From contig NC_091012.1 of NCBI RefSeq assembly GCF_041146395.1, forward strand, positions 10,964,193 through 11,028,192: DNA of 64,000 bases, given 5' to 3'. Each line of letters opens with the position of its first letter. Position 1 is the stretch's first letter. The notes below the pieces were generated by a model. That model had not been told where the DNA came from and made no database searches. It saw only the letters and a list, made by a program, of their open reading frames with translations. This DNA comes from Eulemur rufifrons (lineage: Eukaryota > Chordata > Mammalia > Primates > Lemuridae). This document shows, one piece after another, positions 13,780-25,519 of the stretch. Position numbers and translations under genes: made by a program.

Positions 13780-14460
13780 CGTGACTCTAGGGACAACGGG
13801 GAAGCTTAAGGAGCTGGAGGAATGTCTTGGGAAGGATGAGGCTGGTCTGGGTGCCCAACTTACCAACCGTAGCCCCTATGAGGTACCACCTCCCCGGCAC
13901 CAGCCAGCCGCCTGCTGGAGGGTGGATTACATTGGACCCCTTCCCCTCTGCAGCAGGCAGCAGGTTTTTCTTTCTGGAACAGAGATTTTTTTCTGCACGT
14001 GTACCTGCCCTCCCACCTGCCATGGTTTTGCCAAAAATACCATCCATGGACGTCCCAAAGTCTTATTCCCCATCACATCCTCCCAACGAAGGCTCTACTG
14101 GACTGGATTTCAGGAATTTGCCTGGCTCTCCAGGGCGCCTCGTGGTATTGAACCAACAAGCCGAAGGGGGTCATGGTGTTGGCTGCGGGATGGGTCCTGA
14201 TTATCCAGAGGAGAGAGAACTGCTGCCACATCGTGAGGTCAGGGAAAAGTGTATGCCTGAGAGCCACAGCGTTTGGGGCAGCGCCTCCTAGTACTGTCGT
14301 GTGGAAAGGTCACATTTACTGGGGGATGAAGGACTGCAACCCCCTATGGACAGGGCCAGCAAGGGCCCAGCCCCTTCAGGAAGGAAGGCTTGGGTCACTG
14401 CATCCTCATCAGCTGGGATGTTAGCTGAGGGCAAAGGGGACGTGAGAGGAAATGAAAAAC
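13780..14460 (+). mobile_element. Endogenous retrovirus pol (integrase end) remnant
   Basis: The three plus frames carry scattered pieces resembling the integrase part of a class I (gammaretrovirus-like) pol. WRVDYIGPLP is at about 13,920-13,950, and further pieces with frameshifts run to about 14,430. The order of pieces and the short phrase W-x-V-D-Y-x-G-P-L suggest integrase. No active site is intact and stops are frequent, so the copy is inert. No LTR pair was found for it. Confidence 0.5.
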
Positions 14461-14615
14461 TGAAAAACTCAAGCATGTCCTTTTGTCTAATTGCAGAAGT
14501 GAGGACTGCAGCAGTTGTGTCCGCTTTACTTCTTTGTTATTTCCTGCTGCCTGTGTTTTATTTGCATTCCGAAATTTCCGTCCTTCCCCACCTTCCCTCC
14601 ACTGTTTTACACTGG

Positions 14616-15032
14616 CTGCTATGGTTTGAATGTGTACCCAAAGCTCACGTGTTGAAAACTCAATCCCCACGGCAGCAGTGTGGGGCTTTTAAGAGGTGAT
14701 TAGGCCATGAGGGCTCTGCCTTCGCAAGTGGATTAACGCCATTATCATGGAAGGGGGTTAGTTATCATGGGAGTGGGTTCCTGATAAAGGGACAAGTTTG
14801 GTCTCCTTCCTTTCTCTGTCTCTGTCTCTCTGTCTCTCTGTCTCTCTCTTGTTCTTTTGCCCTTCTGCCTACCGCCATGGGATGACACAGTGATCTGGAG
14901 GCACTCGCCAGATTCGGGCCCCTTGACCCTGGACTTCCCAGTCTCCAGAACTGTAAGGGATAAATCCCTGTGGTCTAGAAATTACCCAGTCTCAGGTGTC
15001 CTGTTGTAGCAGCACAGAGCAAACTAAGACAC
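14616..15032 (+). mobile_element. MaLR solo LTR, MST type
   Basis: Begins 'tgctatggtttgaatgtgt' and carries the diagnostic body phrases 'aagaggtgattaggccatga' and 'tgggttcctgataaaggg', then a CT-rich tract (14,805-14,852). It ends near 'cacagagcaaactaagac'. This is a mammalian ERVL-MaLR long terminal repeat with no internal sequence next to it. Confidence 0.85.
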
Positions 15033-15254
15033 TGGTGATGTTGGTGGGAGGTAACTTTATAATTCATTCCACAGATTATTAGGTATCCACACAATATTAT
15101 CAACGAACTAGAGACGGAACGATCATTACCAAGAGATGAGTGAGGCTTTGAGTCTGTGCTGATGGGGAGAGAGTGTGTGTGCTTTTATTTATTTGAAGGA
15201 TGGTGGCATTATGGCAGGCAGGAGGTTGTTGCTGCTATTAACATCTGAAAACAT

Positions 15255-15622
15255 AAGTAATGGATTGATATGTGTAAAGTGCTTGAAACAGCATCCGGAA
15301 CGTATAGTAAGTGTTTGCGATTAGTGCGTATTGTAGGAAGTGTACATATGGGTGTGGAGGAGCCCAAGGGAGGACTGTGGTGCGTTCTGTGGTCCGGCTC
15401 CTCACTGTCCAACCCCACCTTCGTCTAGTGAGCCTTCTTCAACAGCAGACACTGGGCAGAAGAAAACTACACGTCCCTGGCTCCTTTGCGAGGAGCACTC
15501 GGTGCTGACTCCTGGGATAGGGCCTATATTGGACCAATTAGTTGCACTGGCACGTGACTCGGAAAGCAGAGTGAGGCGGAATCTGCTACTTCTGCTCTCT
15601 CTGCAAGTCACAGAGATGTGAG
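15255..15622 (+). repeat. Inverted repeat block, arm 1
   Basis: Reads on the plus strand as a close relative of the minus strand of 40,830-41,165. Shared stretches include 'ggaggactgtggtgcgttc', 'ccaaccccaccttcgtctag' and 'tctctgcaagtcacagaga'. It lies about 3.1 kb upstream of LAGE/CTAG locus 1; the partner arm lies about 1.8 kb upstream of locus 2. It could be a lineage-specific interspersed repeat rather than part of a larger duplication. Confidence 0.75.
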
Positions 15623-15629
15623 TTTCCAC

Positions 15630-18480
15630 GTGAAAGTGTGCCGTGTCTGCCGTGGTTACACTGCAAATAGCCTGACAACTTGGGGAAATATTTTTCTAGT
15701 ATTCACCAAATACTGTGATCTGACTCAGCAAACAGGTCACACGTGTCCTTGCTGAAGGTGTGAAGGGCCTTCTTCCACTTTTGTCTGTCTCGGTAAAGTA
15801 AATGAAAATAGCAACCATCGTTCCTGTCAGAACGGTAAGTGTACATCACCTTCAAACATAGATTGGTCACAGTTACAAGAGCTTGGCAAAAGCCACTAAA
15901 GCAAGCTGTGAGAATGCATTAGGTACACGGAATGTACACTAAAGAATGTTTTACATTGTATTCTTGGTTGTAAATTGTGTGGCATACACTTTATGTGAGT
16001 CAAAATTGTAATAAAGTCATGTGCGTATGTTTGTGTACATGCCTCCTTTCCACCCCTCTACACACGCATACACACACCCTCAGAGAAGCAGTCGTCAAAC
16101 ATTTAGCAGCACACCACTGCTAAGAAGGGATGGTCAGGCACCAAGGAGAGCTGTTACCAGACCTAGGCTTCAAGGCACAACGACAGGGTCTGGTACTACT
16201 GTACTCCAGTGAGAGCTAGAGCCATTTGGGGAATTCCGCCACTCCCCGAGCTGTAGAGAGGCTGGAAGTTTGTAGGCAGATCGAATGTCTTTGGCTGTCT
16301 GTCCTCCTAAGGTGTGGTGTTCTGTGCCTTCCATGGGCTTAGCATAAGGGCCAGAACAAGGGAGCCCCCTGAGTGGCACCATCTAGCATGGGGCAACTTT
16401 CTGGGGCATGGAGCAGGCCAGGACAGGTGACCCGATGTGGGGTAGGGGGCAGTAACCAGCACAGGAGGTAAAAGAGTGGCCTGGGAACAGCATAGAGGAA
16501 CCAAGCAAGACAAGGCCAGTGTCACCTCCTGGCCCTGAGATTTGGGGGCCTGGCCCTGGCACAGGAGAATGATGGGTGAATGCCACCAGCAAGGATGGGG
16601 GCAGGGGGGTGACAAGCAGTGTCCTCCAGACAGGGAGCACACGGAGGGCAAGGGAACGTGCCTAGAGCATGCTGAGAGAAAGTGGAGTAATAACTGAAAG
16701 AACAGCCTTGCTGACGGCTAACAAGAAAACAGATTTTTAACTCGCAGTCACTGAGAGTAGCATAAACCCTGCTGCTGAGGTTAGTAAGGGGATTATCTCT
16801 CCCACAGAGATGTTTACCTGGCAATTAAAGGAAGCTGAGCAAACAAAAGAAGGTGTAAATCCTCATTAACCTTCACCAGAGCTGGTCAATTCACATTCCA
16901 AAAGGAAAAGGGTTTCTGGGAGAGGGAGGAAAGGGTACACTACCTGATGGACTGCCATGAGAAGTTCACTGCCTGTAAAAAGGGTTTTTTGGTCTTGTTT
17001 TGTTTTGTTTAAACGGCCTTCAAAATGTTGCAGAGCAGACAGTAGGAGTTCCAACTCCTTCCCGCTTCCTCCAGGAGAGATGGCACCGGACGCCTCCCGC
17101 TATCAAGAGAAAAGAAGAAACTAATTTGTGCTATCAGTCTGCTACGCGAGAAACAGAAAAGGCCAACACCGCAGTTTCTCAGCTGTCTTCTGCTAATCAG
17201 GCTGCAGACATAAGTCCTCCGTCCCCAGCGTGGCCTAATAAAGACTCAGGGTCATGTGGCCTCAGGGCCAGCACCTCTCTTTCTTTCAGGTGCTGTGTCC
17301 TCTCTCTCTTCGGAGAGGGAATAAATACACTTTGCGCTTCTATGTATCCTAAACGTTGTCTGAGAAATCTTTGTCACCCGCGTGCTGACTTCACACCCTA
17401 ACAATAACCATGGTGACAAGTCTGGATCTCCATAGTGCCTTTGATTCCAGGAGCTCAATGGAGGCGTTTGGATTTGAATTGCTTTGACAGGTTTGTGTCC
17501 CGAAACCTTAGCTTACCGTCTCCATCCTGTCCCCCGTCTGGGAGTACCCGTGACACCTTGGTTCCTCCTTCTGTCATACCTCTGTCCACAGCTCACACAG
17601 ACTGTCAGTCAGTGAGGATTTTTTCCCTGGTTGGTGGATGAAATCGTGGACTCCCTGTTAAAATGTATTCACACACTGGGGTGAGTGAGCAGCACTGCGC
17701 ACTGCATCATTAGGGATCTAACAGACTATTTTGTCCTATGGCTGGGAGTAGGACTCTGAAGGACTGGGGCAGGATAGGAATATTGTTGACGGCTGGGAGG
17801 ATGAAAGCGGCTGCAGCACTGATTCCGGGGCGGTCGTGCGCGTGGGGTGGTGCTAGGGGTCAGCCATGAACACAGGCATCAACAGTCACCTCGCGGTTTG
17901 GGGAGACACTTTAAGCTCGTATGTTTTTCTGGCTTTATTTGGGGGATGGGTCGGAGGGGCTGTGGTGGTAGGTAGCCCCTTAGTGCCTGGCGTAGCGTGC
18001 TTTGGGAGGTGCTGTGAAGGCCTTGGGAGTGGAAAGTTGCCATTCAGCTCTTGGTGTTGCCACCACAGGCACTTGGGCGCTCTTGGAACCCACCCTCCAG
18101 GGAAGTGAATTTCGGGGCTGGCCCGGGGGACCTGGCTGCTTGGGGGCCAGGAGCTCATTCGAACGGCCTGTTATTCTTGGAGTCTGAGAAGGTGGAGACT
18201 GGAAGAGGCTCTGTGATCTGCTCCAGTTTCCCCCAGCTTGCCACCCTCGCCCTGGCCTTTTACAGATGGGGGGACTTTGGTCACACAGAGGGATCACAGG
18301 GAATGGACAAGATCTTTCCCTCTGTGCACACCACTCCAAGTCCTCAACCGTGGTGGCCAGTCTCCCCTCCAGGCTAACTCAGGCCATGTGTCTCGGTCCC
18401 ATCTGCCCGGCCACACACGGCCCGGTCTTTCTGATTTCGGCTGTCTGGACTCCTTGCGCTCTGCTCCGCCACCTCCCAGC
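15630..18480. other. Long stretch without a recognised gene
   Basis: No conserved coding segment found. About 17,210-17,400 holds an AATAAA followed by sequence resembling the R/U5 end of a retroviral LTR, but a matching 5' end is not evident. GC content rises toward locus 1. The open frames are unconserved shadows as far as I can tell. Confidence 0.4.
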
Positions 18481-18484
18481 CCCC

Positions 18485-18734
18485 AGCTGCACGTGAAGCG
18501 CTCCTGCCCAGCTTCTGAGGGGTCAGTCTCCGCCAGGGCGCGCAGGCGGCAGGGCGACCTTGGCGGGAACCCACCGAGTGCAGATGGCCAGTGTGCGCCA
18601 GCGCAGTGGGCATCTCGCCATATACTGTGGGGGAAGGTGCGGAGGGTCATGGGGGAGCCCGCGCGTCTTAGTGGCTGTGGGTCGGACAGGGCGGCTGGCT
18701 TCCCGGTGGGCTCTGAGGGAGAAGCAGAGAAGCC
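18485..18734 (+). promoter_or_regulatory. CpG-rich promoter of LAGE/CTAG locus 1
   Basis: GC-rich sequence directly 5' of the locus 1 ATG that aligns closely with the reverse complement of 39,003-39,230 at locus 2. Visible sites are CACGTG at 18,490-18,495 (E-box) and GGCGGGAA near 18,562-18,569 (E2F-like TTCCCGCC on the other strand). The block 'tgtgcgccagcgcagtgggc' is shared with locus 2. There is no TATA box. CpG density and homology support a promoter; activity is inferred. Confidence 0.6.
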
Positions 18735-19318
18735 ATGCAGGCCCCAGTTGCAGGCGCAGCGGGAGGCGCAGGCGGTGAGGTGAGCGATGCTGAGGCAGCG
18801 GGTGTCCCCGCAGGCCCCAGAGGTGCTGCAGGATGGGGCGGCGCAGGAGCAGAGGCTGCTGCGGCTGGGGTGCTCCCCTGGTCGAGGGTGCATCGCACGC
18901 TCCAGGGCAGGGTGGAGAGACCCGGGTCGCAGCATTGGCCTCAGCCTCGGAAGGAGGCCCTGGGCGCAGTGCTGGAGTTGTATCCTTTCCAAAGAGCCCG
19001 CAGGGTCAGGGCATGGGTGGGGGGAAGGACGGGCCCGGGGTGGCCTTCGACGGGCAGGGAGAGATTTTAGGGACCAGGCATTGGGGGCGTCCCGAAGACA
19101 CGGTGTGTAGGGGTCTGGGGTGGGCCGAGGGGCGGCCTCGGTGGGAGGACGCCCAAGGCTCGAAGTCGCCTTAACGGCACCTCCACCAGCGCCCTCACGG
19201 AGCCTTTCCTGCCCTTCGTGGAGGTGCAGATTGCCCACCAGTACCTGGCCCCAGGTGGCGGACACCTCGAAGGGACGGTCCACCGGGAGTTTGCAGTGAT
19301 TGGCAGTGGCCTGATTCT
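18735..19318 (+). CDS. LAGE/CTAG-family locus 1, exons 1-2 (exon 3 not found)
   Basis: Exon 1 runs 18,735-18,979 and exon 2 runs 19,190-19,318. The intron starts GTATCC and ends ccaccag; exon 2 is followed by GTAAGT. Exon 1 begins MQAPVAGAAGGAGG, nearly the same start as locus 2, and codes a Gly/Ala/Pro-rich leader. Joined in phase 2, the junction reads LEFALTEPFLPF, like the conserved LEFYLAMPFATP of CTAG1. Exon 2 continues with VEVQIAHQYLAP and EFAVIGSGLIL, the first half of the Pcc1-type domain. Exon 2 is 129 nt, the same as locus 2. Both exons are open. No third exon with the expected W-x-x-ED...FLDQ pattern is seen down to about 22 kb. This is either a pseudogene that lost its 3' end, a gene with a new or distant last exon, or an assembly break. 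Locus 1 is inverted relative to loci 2 and 3. Confidence 0.65.
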
Positions 19319-19329
19319 GTAAGTGCCAG

Positions 19330-20725
19330 GAAGGGGTGGGCTGAGTGGGAATGGCAGCCAGTGATGTAGCCAGTCTCAGCTCGAGGCGGGGCGGGGTTGG
19401 GGCAGGGATGGACGCCTGGAGCCCCCTAAGGGTTAAGCCTGTGCTGAGCCTGTGGCGCCTGACGAGGGCGCTCTAAGCAAGCCACCCAAGGATTAGGTCG
19501 AATGGCCTCAGGGCTGGGGCTGGGGCTGGGGCTGGCGCTGGGCACTGGCCCTTGGGTGCTCTCTCCCCACTTGTGCGGATTGCTGTGTAAATGTTTGTTG
19601 TCGCTGAAAATAGAACATAGCTACTTTTCTGTGTTTGAGTTTCTTTTCAGCTGTTGCCCGTCCAGGTTTTCTCATCTTTGTCCTCAGGTTGGCACAGAGA
19701 TTCTGGGATTCAGAGAGTCAAGTAGTGCAGGGTAATTGAAGATAGTTTAGGAAACGCAAGAAGATGACAAGCAACTGGGTCTGGGTACTGTCTGAGCATT
19801 AACTACCCGTCAGCATTTTGAAATACTTTTGTACTTTTATAGTTTTATTATACATTAAATGTACAGCAGTCATATAAACATATAAGGTTTTGCAGGTTTA
19901 ATATTAGGGTTTTTCCCTGAAATGTTTTCATGGTGACCTGGGAGCTTCATCTCTTTCTAAAGAGCGTCAAAGCCATGTTCGTGAATGGATGCATAAAAGA
20001 TGCATTTCAGTGTAGTTGTTGAGCACATAACTTGTTCTCCATTTTTCCCCTGTCACACATAAGGATTCACAGGGAGTCCTGTATAAACATCTCTGCATGA
20101 AGGGTTGTTTCCTTCACATGGATCCCAACAGGTACAATTACTTTCTATTTACTGTTGTATTTCTTTAAGGCTCTGGGTCTGCCATGCAAAGGTGCTCTTT
20201 AGAAACTGTGCCCTCTCTCCAGAATGCCGGTTTCCCCACATCCTTGTCATGGCAGGATCTGCATCCAGGGGAAAATTTAAGAAACTTCGTTTGCATGACA
20301 AGAGCAAACAATCCAGAAACACTAGAATAAAAATTTTGTGGCTTCCTGGTTTCAGATCAGTGAAGAAAAGTGCCTGGACAATTGGTTCAGTGTTTTGGGG
20401 GAGGGAGGTGCAGTGTTGGCAAAATATAATTAAAAAAAAAATCAGCTGCCAAGTTGGGAAGCGTCTCCACGAAGGTGGAAAACAGTTTTATTACTGCATG
20501 AGCCTTGCACCAGAGTGTGATGCCCATCATGGGCGATCTGCTAAAGATTGCAAAGACAGAAAGAAATCTCCCCCTTTTCCCGAGCCAAGCGGATACGACG
20601 ACCCATTGCACACAGGCCCTCAAGACTGACAGTGGCTGCTCGGCAAGTGAGATGACTTGGCGGCACCATCTCTGGCCCATAGTTCACTGGAAATTTACCT
20701 GGTAATTGGGGTGACCATCTGTATT
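19330..20725. other. 3' flank of locus 1, no exon recognised
   Basis: I looked for the missing third exon on the plus strand and did not find it. A (GGGGCT)n-like tract is at 19,510-19,545. A polypyrimidine/AG near 19,660-19,690 is followed by an unrelated open frame ending at 19,735. A 174-aa open frame at 20,105-20,629 shows no recognisable domain. Confidence 0.45.
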
Positions 20726-20727
20726 AG

Positions 20728-21140
20728 TTAACTGGTGTTACAGACTGAATGTGTGTGTCCTCTCCCTGCCCCTGCATTCCTATGTGCAAGTCCTGACCCC
20801 CAGTGTGGCTGTATTTGGAGCTGGCGCCTCTAGAGGAGCAGGAGTAGTTAAGGCTCTGGGGAGGTCTTAGGTTCAGGGCTCTCATCCAACATGATTAGTG
20901 TCCTTGTAAGAGACTCTAAGAGAGCCCTCGTGCTCTCTCTCAGCACACACCCACTGGGGCGGGGTGTTGTGAGGACCCAGGCATCCACAAGCCAGGAAGG
21001 TAGCCCTCGTCAGAAGACTAATTCGCCCTCACCTTCACCAAAGACATGTAGCCTGCAGAACTGCGGGAAGCAAATGTCTGCTGTTTAAGCCAACTGGTCC
21101 GTGGTTCTTTATGACAGCTGCCTGAGCAGACTAGCACAAC
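20728..21140 (+). mobile_element. MaLR LTR, MLT1-like
   Basis: Shows the MLT1-type body: 'tgaatgtgtgtgtcctc' near the start, 'attagtgtccttgtaagag' at about 20,895, 'gctgtttaagccaactggt' near 21,080, and an end near 'gagcagactagcacaac'. Confidence 0.7.
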
Positions 21141-21454
21141 AGACTTCATCCAATAAAAAGAAAAAAAGATAGTAAAGAGTTCTCATATCGTTATGAAAGG
21201 AGCTACATTTGCAAATGGGAGCAAGGTGCCCACTGACGTTAGGCTTCAGTCCTCCCACAGAAACTGGGCGATGGGGCTGCTTTCTCCCCTGATGTTTACA
21301 TCTCAAAGCGAGGGCTCCTAGGTCCTTGAAAAAGACCTTCCTGGGTCACAGAGCTGCCAAGAAGCTTTTTAGCTTTTAAGAACATCTACATCCTTTTCAA
21401 AAGAGACAGAGGAAGAACTTTAAAATTCTCTGGAGTGAATGCTTGCACAGTGTG

Positions 21455-21846
21455 GTCCCCAAGCCCTGCGGACCGGTACCGGCTTGTGGCCTGTTAGGAA
21501 CCGGGCGAAGCTTCATCTGTATTTACGGCCACTCCCCAAGGCTCCCATCACCACCTGAGCTCCGTCCGCCTCCTGCCACATCAGTCACTGTCTCCCGTCA
21601 CCCCCAGATGGGACCGCCTAGTTGCAGGAAAAGCAGCTCAGGGGCTCCCACTGATTCTGCGTTATGGTGAGTTGTATAATCATGTCATTATATATCACCA
21701 CGTCATAGTGATAGAAATAAAGTGCACAATGAATGCCATGTGCTTGAATCACCCCAAAGCCTTGTCCCCCACCCCCAGGTCCATGCAAAAATTGTCTTCC
21801 AGGAAACCGATCCCTGGTGCCAAAAAGGTTGGCGACAGCTGCTTTG
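21455..21846. mobile_element. hAT-type nonautonomous DNA transposon
   Basis: Begins 'gtggtccccaagccctgcgg' and ends 'ccaaaaaggttggcgacagc', the two termini of a common mammalian hAT element with 'ggtccccaa' ends. An unrelated AT-rich segment (about 21,665-21,760) interrupts the body. It is the same family and orientation as the element at 29,573-29,846. Confidence 0.65.
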
Positions 21847-21875
21847 ACAAATGAGAGGAGGAGGAGTCTCTTCCC

Positions 21876-22215
21876 TTAATCTTCAACAGGGAGAATTAAG
21901 GTTCTTATTTTCATTAATAGTTTGCATTTGTCCTTACTCTCTCTAAAACACGCCGTGTCCTGCAAACTTGCTGAACTCACTAATCCGTCTAGTCGCTCCT
22001 TTGTCAGATCTTCCAGGTAGACGGTCATGTCTGCAAACAAAGGCAGGTTTTCTTCTTCCTCGCCGATCTGGACGCCTTTCGCTGCCTGGTTTCTCTCCTG
22101 GTAAGGGGTTGCATTTTCCTGCTTCTGTGCACCCCTGGTAGTTTTCAACTGGATGCGAGATGTTGCGGCGTTTCCCTTGACTGCTGGGTATTTCTGTTTT
22201 CCTAGACATGTCCAT
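21876..22215 (-). repeat. L1 ORF2 reverse-transcriptase fragment
   Basis: Minus-strand translation in two frames gives the phrases AAKGVQIGEEEENLPLFAD and YLEDL, the L1 reverse-transcriptase region around the FADD box. Here the second Asp reads Met. It is truncated on both sides and broken by a frameshift. Confidence 0.75.
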
Positions 22216-22219
22216 GAGC

Positions 22220-23105
22220 TGTGTTCTGGGATGCTGTTAAGTTACTGGGAAGCAGTTTGATCCTTGCTTTGCAGTCTTGCTTTGAAGATGTGCCGCGTGG
22301 GACCGGGGCAGCTCTTAGTGTAGGATGAGTTATCCCACGCTGCCGAGGCGAGACCCCTCTGTGCGCCCTGGCCGATGATGAGGTTCTCCGTCCTGGCGGG
22401 TGGGAACAGCCACCAGTCGCTGCCCTGCTTGGGCACTGGGCAGAGTTACGTTGCATTTTCTCAGCGGGGTTGAGGGGGTCCTTCCCCTGGCCTCAGCGTA
22501 GTTCCCTCACAACGCTTGTGCTCATCAGTAGCCTGTCTGCCAACTGCACCACTACTCGGGCGGGACCCTCTGCGGATGCTCAGGGGTCTCTCCCTCTGCA
22601 GCTCTTCTCTCTGGTCCTCTGCCCTGCAAACCGCCGCCACCGGACTCTCTGACCCATCTCCCAAACTGCGGGTGTCCACCGGGCTCCGCCAGGAAACTCT
22701 CTCTCGTGTTTTTTCCCTCTCTCTTTTGTCTTTTTTCCTTCTTTCCTGATTCATATTTCATAAACATTAATTACTGACGAGTCGTTGAGAAGGTAGCTCT
22801 TCTACAGCACTATCTGCTCTGCCTTCCCCTCCTCCCTCCCTTTCTGGTTCTATTAGATTCTATTCATTTCTGAGGGCTCCCCCCACCCCCGGCCGTGTCA
22901 AAAATGGCCTGGTTTCTTTTCGTTTGGTTAGTTTCCGTAATCTCATAATGGAGATAATACTTTAAACTATCTCCCTTAGTGTCCTCTGTCCTGTCTGTCG
23001 GGCTGGTTCTGTCTAGGCCGACTGACTGCACAGCTGTCATCCTGGGACTTCCCTTTGTCCTCGGCTGGCATCCAATCCTGCCCCCCAGGTATTGCTCTTT
23101 ACTAT
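22220..23105. other. Unassigned sequence
   Basis: No gene or named repeat recognised. Part of 22,220-22,760 probably continues the L1 on the minus strand, but I cannot show it. Confidence 0.35.
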
Positions 23106-23109
23106 TTTA

Positions 23110-23340
23110 CTCCTTACTTTTGTTTACTTGTATTTGTTTTGTAACTCGGGTTTATTGAGGTACAATTTTCATACTGTAAAATTCACACCTCTTTGGTGTA
23201 CTGTCCTGTGAATTTTTGCGGGTGCATACAGCCGGTTGCCACCAGCACGACTGAGATATAGAGCGTTTCCACCACCCCAGATGTTCCCTCCTGCCTGTTT
23301 CTAGTCAACTCCTCCCCCAGTCCCTGGCCCTGGGAACTCT
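23110..23340 (-). repeat. L1M 3' UTR, antisense
   Basis: Contains the antisense old-L1 phrase 'tttattgaggtacaatttt' followed by the usual 'gttgccaccagcacgactga' block. Confidence 0.7.
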
Positions 23341-23785
23341 TAAGAGTCAGGTGAAACAAAGGACAGCCCTTTTGCTGGCTCTTCAGGGAGCCATCGCACA
23401 GGCTGAGAAGGACAACCAAAATTCTCTGGGAAGAAGGTCCACACTGCTGCCGCTGGCACTAGCCGCCTGGGCCAGGTGTGCTGGCGGTGGTCCTCACGGC
23501 TTCTGCTGATCTGGCTGTTGGGAGATGTCACTGCTCTCCTACCACAACAGCAGCACCTCCTTTCTTCGCCAGTTCTTTCCCTGGTGGTTGCAACTTTTTG
23601 ACTAGATTCCAGCGTTCTGCAAACGTTGATTCTGACGGTTTTTGCCAGCTCATTAGTTGCTTCTGTGGAGGAATGGAGCCCTGGAGTTTTCTACCACCTA
23701 CTACTGTTTTTGGAGTTGTCACCCAGAAAACCCTTGCCTTATATTTTACTTACTAAGTAACCAAGTTCTACAGCCAAATACAGGG

Positions 23786-23908
23786 AGGAAGGAAGGAAGG
23801 GAGGGAATGGGTAGGAGGGAGAGTGTACAGAGAGAAGGGAAAAAGAGAAGAGAGTGGGAGAGGAGAGACAGAGACAGAGAGAGGGAGAGAGAGACAGAGA
23901 GAGAGAGA
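23786..23908 (+). repeat. Polypurine microsatellite cluster
   Basis: GGAA, GGGA and GAGA units make about 120 bp of nearly pure purine. The three overlapping Ser/Leu-rich minus-strand frames here are repeat translations, not genes. Confidence 0.9.
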
Positions 23909-23929
23909 ATAAGGAAGCAAGCAAGCAAG

Positions 23930-25510
23930 AGTCGTGGGCTCTGGGGTAAACACAGCGCAGCTTGCACTCAGAGGTCTTAGTGGCTGGCCATCGGCAATTA
24001 GTACACCTATGTGGCTTTTAACTTTGTTACCCCAAAGCCTACGAAACATGGTGACTCAATCACTGTTCTCAGCAACTGCGGTGATGTGAGAGACTATGAG
24101 TTTTGTATGTTGTCGCTAGAGTGATAAATGCAGATGTGTTATCCCTACATCAGTGGGGTGGAAATCGTTGCTTTAGTTGACAAAATACTTACAGCTTTTG
24201 CCTCAAACAAGTAAAGATACTTCTAAGATGGCAGAAACCTCATTTGCACTGCAATTATCATCTATTATTTTCCCAGTTTATCCCTAATATTTTCCCCTGA
24301 GGCTATGATGATAACGATGATACCTATATTCTGCTATGTTTTAGTAATGATTTTACATATGTGAAAAAAGTGGGATAATGAACAATCGTAAGGTCAACTA
24401 TAAATGATGCAACAATGTCACTTGTGAATGGAAATACAGATGATATTTCTATGCCAGAAAAAAATGAAAATGTATATGTCTCCTAGCTGCCTGACTCTAT
24501 ATGTCCCACAGCCAGGGCAATGAGCCATCCCTCTGGGAAGTTCCTGCACTTCCCCAAAGAGCGGCCCAAGTATTTGCTAACTGTTTCTAGGGCTATGGTT
24601 TCCAACTTTAAAGTTATGTTAACCGTGCAAAATAAAAATTGAAGCCATTGAGCGGTAATTCCAGAGATAGCACATCTATTCTCGTGTAAATTAGGGATAG
24701 AGTTTGGTTGTATTATAGCAGTAAGGCAGTACCTGGAATAGAGAAGAAAAGAGAATCAAATTTCAGAGATGTATGGTCTTAGAGAAACTATCAAGGAAAG
24801 GTCAGTTTGGGAAGATAAATTATGGTGATCATGTGAAAAGCTGTAATATTCATGAAATCAAGTCACGAAACAAGCAGCATGTACCAGGCGTGATAGTAAT
24901 CTGAACCTAACTCAGGGTACTGTGTTGTGTAAAGATTCTAGATAAATAGATTGAACACATATCCTATTTTGGCTGGTGATTATTTTAATGCCGTGTGAAG
25001 CCAAGTGATAAATCTTGATAAGGCAATCAATGTCAACAAGGAATCTACTGATACCACTGTGGTAGAAACAGCATAATCACGTACACTGTGGGAGATGAGT
25101 AATGCTGAGCATTCCCCATTAGATGGATTCCTTATACATCATAGTAATGCCGCACAGATCGCATTTGTTGATATGACCAGAGCATCCAACATTTCTAACA
25201 TTCACGTTGCTTACTTGAGAATTGCAAGAAATATTGACTGTCCCCCAACTAAGACCTTGGCAACAGCTGGATAAGCAGGTTTTCCATATCTTCAAAGGCC
25301 ATTCATAGCTCTGCTGTGAACTCAGAAGAGCAAAATCTAGGAATTTTATCTGATTTTAAATGAACAAGTAAAATTCTGACTTTAAATTTATTTAGCAAAA
25401 TGTTCACCTTTCCAAAACACAAATGCAGAAGTACCCTATTTAAACTTTCCAAGAAATGGATACTGGTAAGCTACACAATAAGACAGGGCTATAAAGTAAT
25501 GAAGACAAGA
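23930..25510. other. No gene recognised
   Basis: AT-rich intergenic DNA without long open frames, splice-framed homology or identifiable repeat ends. Confidence 0.45.
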
Positions 25511-25519
25511 AATAATGAT

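Noticed and set aside
17210..17400. Retroviral LTR end
   Set aside because: An AATAAA and R/U5-like text are present, but no 5' boundary, partner LTR or target duplication was found, so no element is called.
18294..19283. 329-aa open frame antisense to LAGE/CTAG locus 1
   Set aside because: It lies across the promoter and exons of the plus-strand locus in a CpG-rich block. It has no domain, and it is explained by high GC.
20105..20629. 174-aa open frame downstream of locus 1, considered as the missing exon 3
   Set aside because: It lacks the conserved W-x-x-ED and FLDQ pattern and contains an A-run and repeat-like text.
23739..24049. Overlapping Ser/Leu-rich frames
   Set aside because: Translation of the polypurine repeat cluster.
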